Shown here in pieces: positions 22,773-24,692 of a stretch of 24,692 nucleotides of DNA. The translations under genes and the position numbers were made by a program. The notes beneath the pieces were generated by a model, which was given only the letters and a program-made list of their open reading frames with translations, was not told the DNA's origin and made no database searches. The DNA lies in NCBI GenBank assembly GCA_007132315.1, contig SLOW01000198.1:1-24692 (forward strand), written 5' to 3'. Numbering within the stretch: the first letter of the stretch is position 1; the number at the start of each line of letters is the position of its first letter. The DNA comes from Opitutales bacterium. GTDB lineage: Bacteria > Verrucomicrobiota > Verrucomicrobiia > Opitutales > T3Sed10-336.

Positions 22773-24620
22773 CTACTTGCTTCGAATGTGGTCATAGATG
22801 TTCAGGTAGTGCTGGCCCGGAATGTTCCAGGAGTAGTCCGCTTTCATGGCGTTTACGATGAGTCTGCGAAAGTGCTCGGGGTACATGTAGTAACACGCGA
22901 TCGCGCGAGCCAGGGCGGATTCGATGCCCGCATTGTCGTCGTGGTGGAATACGTATCCGTTTCTTTCGTGCAACGGTCTGTCCGAGTAGTCCTTGTCGAA
23001 GACGGTGTCGGCGAGGCCGCCGACGGATCGAACGATCGGGATGGTACCATAGCGCATGCCTATGAGCTGCGTCAATCCGCAGGGTTCGAAGCGGCTGGGG
23101 ACGATGATCATATCGGACCCCGCATAAACCAGGTGGGCGAGTTCCTCCTGAAAACCGATCTCGAGATGGGAGTCGGGATTCTCGTTGATTTCCCCTTTGA
23201 TGCGGCGGAAATGGTCGTTGACGGATTCCTCCGGAGCAGTTCCGAGCAGCACGAACTGAGCGCCGTGATTGACGCAGTAGAAGAGGGCATGGCGCACCAG
23301 GTCGAGGCCCTTCTGGGAGTCGAGGCGCCCGACGTAGGAGATGATCGGCCGTTCGTTGTCGGCCATGAGGAAGCGCTCGCGCAGCGCATTTTTGTTGCGG
23401 TACTTGCCGTCGAGGTTGTCGGCCGTGTAATGGGCGGGCAGGTGGGGATCGGTGGCCGGGTTCCAGACCTCGCAATCCACCCCGTTGAGGACCCCTCCGT
23501 ACTTGATCCCGTGCGTGTGCAACACCGGCTCCAGGCCGAACGCGTTCCCCTTGTCGCGGGCCTCCCCCGCGTAGGTCGGCGAAACGGTGGTGATGAAATT
23601 GCTGTACACGATGCCGCCCTTCATCGGGTTGAGGCAGTCGGGCGCGTTCCAGCCCAATCGGGTTTGATCGAAGAAATGCTCAGGGCGATGCAGGCCGGTC
23701 GCCCGCAGGAGGTTCCCGCCGCAGAGCCCCTGGTGTTTGAAGTTGTGGATGGTGTAACAGACGCGCGGGTGCGTCATGCCGAGCTTCTGGTATATTTCGA
23801 ACAGAAACACCGGGACCAGGGCCGTTTGCCAGTCGTGGCAGTGAATGATGTCCGGGTGCTTGCCGGAACGCAGGAGAAACTCCGTGGCCGCCCGGGAAAA
23901 GAAGGCGAACCGGTACACGTCGTCGCGGTCGCCGTACACCTTGCCGCGTTCGAAAAAGCGGTCCTCGGAGTGCGGCTCGATGAAGAAACACATCCGGTCG
24001 TGCACGAAACCGAAATAGACGGTGCAGTGCACCGCGCCGTCGTACCAGGGGACCCAGAGGTCGTGGAACACCGGCTGCAGGTCGCGGATGTGGTCCCACC
24101 GGAGGCTGTCGTACTTGGGCAGGATGATCTCCACCGCGTTGCCCCGGATTTCCAGTTCCCGGGTCAGCCCGTACACGACGTCGGCCAGGCCGCCGATCTT
24201 GGCGACAGGCGCCAGTTCCGGAGTCACCATGACCACGAACATCGACGGGATGCCGGGGCGCAGAAAAAGGTTGGCATGGGACGTCCGTTCCGTCGGATCG
24301 GCCGGAACCGGCTCGGGCTCCTTGCGACGGGCGGCTTCTTCTTGGGCGAACCCGGCTTCGGCCGCCATTTCCAGTTCGTCCAGAAGCGACAGTTCTATCG
24401 GGGACACCGGGGTCGATTTCGACGTTTCGGACTCCGCTGGAGCCGGCGGGCTCTTCTCAGCGGGGATGGAAGGAGACGCGGGCGGCTTCTTGCCGGTGCG
24501 CCGCGACCGGGTTACCTTCTTGGGCGACCTTGCCGAGTCCTTCTTGATGTCCGGAGGCTGTGCCGGCTGTTTCCGGGGACCGGTCGGTTGTATTCGGGAG
24601 CGGGAAGAGCGGTCCGTCAT
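22773..24620 (-). CDS. glgA: Glycogen synthase (ADP-glucose type) with N-terminal extension
   Basis: This 615-aa GT5 enzyme extends alpha-1,4-glucan from ADP-glucose. The catalytic core begins near residue 128 (FVVMVTPELAPV), with the ADP-glucose-binding KIGGLADV motif at 141-148, HCHDWQTALVP at 260-270 and YTIHNFKHQG. Lobe 2 has the phosphate-binding GRLDSQKG (431-438) and RFEPCGLTQL (510-519) with Glu512. The C-terminal helix ends at NIYDHIRSK. About 125 residues precede the core and are rich in Lys, Arg, Pro, Ser and Glu, with low-complexity stretches. Most bacterial GlgA proteins begin at the core. The start at ATG 24620 has no Shine-Dalgarno sequence; Met127 would give a standard enzyme, but the upstream frame stays open. 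The 72 bp from 24621 to the window edge should hold the promoter; I cannot assign it. It heads the glycogen operon. Confidence 0.93.
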   Translation of the reverse strand: MTDRSSRSRIQPTGPRKQPAQPPDIKKDSARSPKKVTRSRRTGKKPPASPSIPAEKSPPAPAESETSKSTPVSPIELSLLDELEMAAEAGFAQEEAARRKEPEPVPADPTERTSHANLFLRPGIPSMFVVMVTPELAPVAKIGGLADVVYGLTRELEIRGNAVEIILPKYDSLRWDHIRDLQPVFHDLWVPWYDGAVHCTVYFGFVHDRMCFFIEPHSEDRFFERGKVYGDRDDVYRFAFFSRAATEFLLRSGKHPDIIHCHDWQTALVPVFLFEIYQKLGMTHPRVCYTIHNFKHQGLCGGNLLRATGLHRPEHFFDQTRLGWNAPDCLNPMKGGIVYSNFITTVSPTYAGEARDKGNAFGLEPVLHTHGIKYGGVLNGVDCEVWNPATDPHLPAHYTADNLDGKYRNKNALRERFLMADNERPIISYVGRLDSQKGLDLVRHALFYCVNHGAQFVLLGTAPEESVNDHFRRIKGEINENPDSHLEIGFQEELAHLVYAGSDMIIVPSRFEPCGLTQLIGMRYGTIPIVRSVGGLADTVFDKDYSDRPLHERNGYVFHHDDNAGIESALARAIACYYMYPEHFRRLIVNAMKADYSWNIPGQHYLNIYDHIRSK

Positions 24621-24692
24621 GCGGAATTCAGGGTAATCGGGGGGAGACAGGCAAGTAAAGGGTAATCCAAGGTCAATTCGTCGCGGGATGGG

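Noticed and set aside
22698..24665. 655-codon plus-strand open frame opposite glgA
   Set aside because: It is longer than glgA itself, but the minus strand has the complete glycogen synthase motif set. The frame is a by-product of high GC and codon bias; the product shows no recognisable family.
1..24692. A defence island, secretion system, CRISPR array, prophage or biosynthetic cluster
   Set aside because: I looked for toxin-antitoxin pairs, nucleases, transposases, integrases, repeat-spacer arrays and modular synthases and found none; nearly every gene belongs to a recognised housekeeping or glycogen family.

Overview
The window is GC-rich, densely coding, Gram-negative bacterial chromosome. 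Kdo transferase (waaA) points to lipopolysaccharide. The glycogen cluster glgA – DUF4912 protein – GH57 branching enzyme, together with weak or absent Shine-Dalgarno sequences at many starts, fits Verrucomicrobiota, perhaps the Opitutales/Puniceicoccales side. That placement is an inference from gene content, not a measurement. I see no rRNA, tRNA, CRISPR array, prophage or insertion sequence, and no gene-free stretch longer than about 280 bases.

Layout. 1-279 is non-coding on present evidence, with a possible dispersed element or edge-truncated frame. 280-1614 (-) is waaA, divergent from a secreted M16 zinc peptidase (1812-4685, +). After a hairpin terminator come a membrane-anchored YfgM-like protein (4798-5472, +) and PTS enzyme I (5700-7463, +). 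A stand-alone receiver-domain protein (7456-7890, -) converges on ptsI. Next is a tight + strand run: miaB (7997-9400), a six-helix membrane protein of unknown function (9406-9942) and guanylate kinase (9952-10590). A - strand series follows, in order of transcription: Fur-family regulator (13785-13285), TPR protein (13277-12912), nadA (12845-11862) and an MFS transporter (11815-10625). Divergent from fur is priA (13938-16190, +), then an inositol-monophosphatase-family enzyme (16239-17069), a membrane/coiled-coil protein of unknown function (17119-18564) and a NatB-like ABC permease (18610-19860). The window ends with a - strand glycogen operon: glgA (24620-22773), a DUF4912 protein (22668-21529) and a GH57 1,4-alpha-glucan branching enzyme (21499-19895).

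How they work together. The clearest unit is the last one: GlgA extends alpha-1,4-glucan from ADP-glucose, the GH57 enzyme would introduce branches, and the DUF4912 protein between them is a candidate glucan-associated partner. miaB/unknown/gmk look co-transcribed, as do fur/TPR and possibly nadA/MFS. Most of the rest is housekeeping. The least ordinary points are a Fur homologue without the usual regulatory-metal histidines, the coiled-coil protein at 17119-18564, a long basic Pro/Lys-rich N-terminal extension on GlgA, an ABC permease with no ATPase gene next to it, and a palindromic element that supplies the C-terminus and stop codon of the phosphatase. I did not find a convincing new multi-gene system.
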